Assembly: GCA_022824105.1 (NCBI GenBank)
Contig: JAJEAZ010000158.1
Span: 1-37,472 of the forward strand
DNA from: Alphaproteobacteria bacterium
Lineage (GTDB): Bacteria; Pseudomonadota; Alphaproteobacteria; Bin95
Reading direction: 5' to 3'
Length of the DNA stretch: 37,472 nt
Part shown: positions 36,540 to 37,472 of the stretch, piece by piece
How the letters are laid out: every line of letters starts with the position of its first letter
Position numbering within the stretch: position 1 is the stretch's first letter
Position numbers and translations under genes: made by a program
The notes under the pieces: model-generated
Databases searched by the model: none
The model's input: only the letters and a program-made list of their open reading frames with translations
Told to the model about the DNA's origin: nothing

Positions 36540-37472
36540 TCACAATCCGAGGTCCATGCCTCCCTTGCCGCGGTCGCGGACCAGCGGTTCCATGTCCTTC
36601 GCGGGCGCCTTCGGGCTCTCCCGATCCTTGCCGACGCTTTCGCCAGGGCCGCGTTCGACACCGGACTCCGGTGTCTTCGCGGCCTCGGCCGCCTTGTCCG
36701 GCGCCTCGCGCTTCATTTCGCCGATGCCTTCGAGCGCCGCGATGCGCTCGCCGGTGGCGGCCTGGAGCTGGGCGCGGAGGTCGGCCGCGTCGTCAGTCAC
36801 CAGCTCGGCCCGGTCGCGGGCGCGGCTGATCTCGACATAGAAGCTCTTCTGCGTGGTGAGATGGGGGTGCCTCGCCTCCATGGCCGCGATGACGTTGTCG
36901 ACCGTGCGGCCCTGGAACGCATGCACGGTGGAGGCCCAGGCGTGATCGAGATGGCGCAGTTGCGGGTCGTTCCCCCCGAGTTCGAGCGTCTTGCCGTCCT
37001 CCAGGCGGAACGTCACCCGGCCGTCCTTCACCGCGACCACGTCGGCCGTGCGGCTGTTGACCAGCCCGAGGCCCGCGTCGTTGCGCGTCCAGCGGATGCG
37101 GTCGCCCGCACGGAGCTCGATCTCCTCGGCCCGGTAGACCTCGCTGCCGCCCCGCCGCCCGCCGATCTCCTCCGGCTTCCAGGCGACCTTGCCGCCCTTG
37201 CCATCGTCGAGCATCACGGCGCCCGCCTTGTAATCGACACCCGCGACGTGGCGCTCGTCACCCTTTTCGACGCCGATCCGCTTGTAGGGGCGGTGGAACG
37301 CCACCACGTCGCCGACGCCGTAGTTGCCCGCCAGCGACTTCTCCGCGTTGGTGTAGCCCTTCGAGACCAGCCGCTCGGCCTGCATCGAGGGCCCGTGGAT
37401 GCGCCCCTCGCGGGCGAGACGCTCGCGGATATGCCCGTTGATCTGCTGCCGGAGCTCGTGGGAGGGCGCCAT
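36540..37472 (-). CDS. traA: MobF/TraA-type conjugative relaxase-helicase, C-terminal part (runs off right edge)
   Basis: The visible 310 residues are the C-terminal part of a TraA relaxase. GDVVAFHRPYKRIGVEKGDE, GDRIRWTRNDAGLGLVNSRT and LRHLDHAWASTVHAFQGRTV, followed by KSFYVEISRARDRAELVTDD, belong to the SF1 helicase motifs IV-VI. The nicking domain and Walker A lie beyond the window. The Met at the very edge is an internal residue, not a proven start. The tail (about 235-310) is Lys/Glu/Pro-rich. TraA nicks and unwinds DNA at oriT in conjugation. Confidence 0.9.
   Translation of the reverse strand: MAPSHELRQQINGHIRERLAREGRIHGPSMQAERLVSKGYTNAEKSLAGNYGVGDVVAFHRPYKRIGVEKGDERHVAGVDYKAGAVMLDDGKGGKVAWKPEEIGGRRGGSEVYRAEEIELRAGDRIRWTRNDAGLGLVNSRTADVVAVKDGRVTFRLEDGKTLELGGNDPQLRHLDHAWASTVHAFQGRTVDNVIAAMEARHPHLTTQKSFYVEISRARDRAELVTDDAADLRAQLQAATGERIAALEGIGEMKREAPDKAAEAAKTPESGVERGPGESVGKDRESPKAPAKDMEPLVRDRGKGGMDLGL

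Overview
The window is about 67% GC and reads as an alphaproteobacterial chromosome, probably Rhodospirillales-like. Reasons: DUF1489 and DUF1640-type genes, a GTTC-N7-GTTC LexA-type box, the clpS-clpA and galU-ugd arrangements, and TraA-type conjugation genes. The order-level placement is inference from family distribution; no marker gene such as 16S rRNA is present.

Left edge (1-1237): a 5'-complete, 3'-open gene for a phage terminase small-subunit-like protein on the minus strand behind a LexA-box-like site, then a short repeat that looks like one end of an IS481-type element.

Core (1238-21816): a leucine/isovalerate catabolism cluster (liuB, a small DUF1640 gene with its own promoter, liuC, liuD, liuE), DUF1489, and a convergent leucine dehydrogenase. 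These supply 3-methylcrotonyl-CoA carboxylation, methylglutaconyl-CoA hydration, HMG-CoA cleavage, and the first deamination of leucine. liuA (isovaleryl-CoA dehydrogenase) is not in the window. Next come a GlsB/YeaQ-type membrane protein, a VWA-like protein paired with a J-domain membrane protein, galU-ugd-GGCT, a D,D-carboxypeptidase with two SPOR-type repeats, clpS-clpA, a FemAB-like protein and an M48 lipoprotein peptidase with TPR-like repeats. Intergenic gaps carry dispersed inverted repeats.

Accessory region 1 (21817-25828): repeat-rich DNA, then a lower-GC island with a frame-broken gene remnant, an unrecognised lipoprotein gene coupled to a small helical-protein gene, and a decayed IS3-family element.

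Accessory region 2 (25922-37472): remains of a mobile conjugative element. It starts with a tyrosine integrase cut off just after its HDLRH motif. Then follow a RES-type toxin with its antitoxin, a DUF2285-like gene, several small hypothetical genes with strong ribosome binding sites, a protein with seven CxxC...CxxC units, ssb with a terminator, and a gene-free 770-bp stretch with hairpins and five copies of CGATACACG. The right end holds a ribbon-helix-helix mobilisation gene and the C-terminal part of a MobF/TraA relaxase.

The best candidate for an undescribed system is a two-gene cassette (33759-36006) inside this element. It encodes a 475-aa protein with a C-terminal ApeA-like HEPN domain (R-x4-H, R414/H419) and a 263-aa partner of an unnamed family. 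The cassette lies between a full copy and a broken copy of the 3' end of the mobilisation gene (168 bp, about 93% identical, direct orientation). This suggests cargo acquired by the conjugative element, possibly for anti-phage or anti-plasmid defence.
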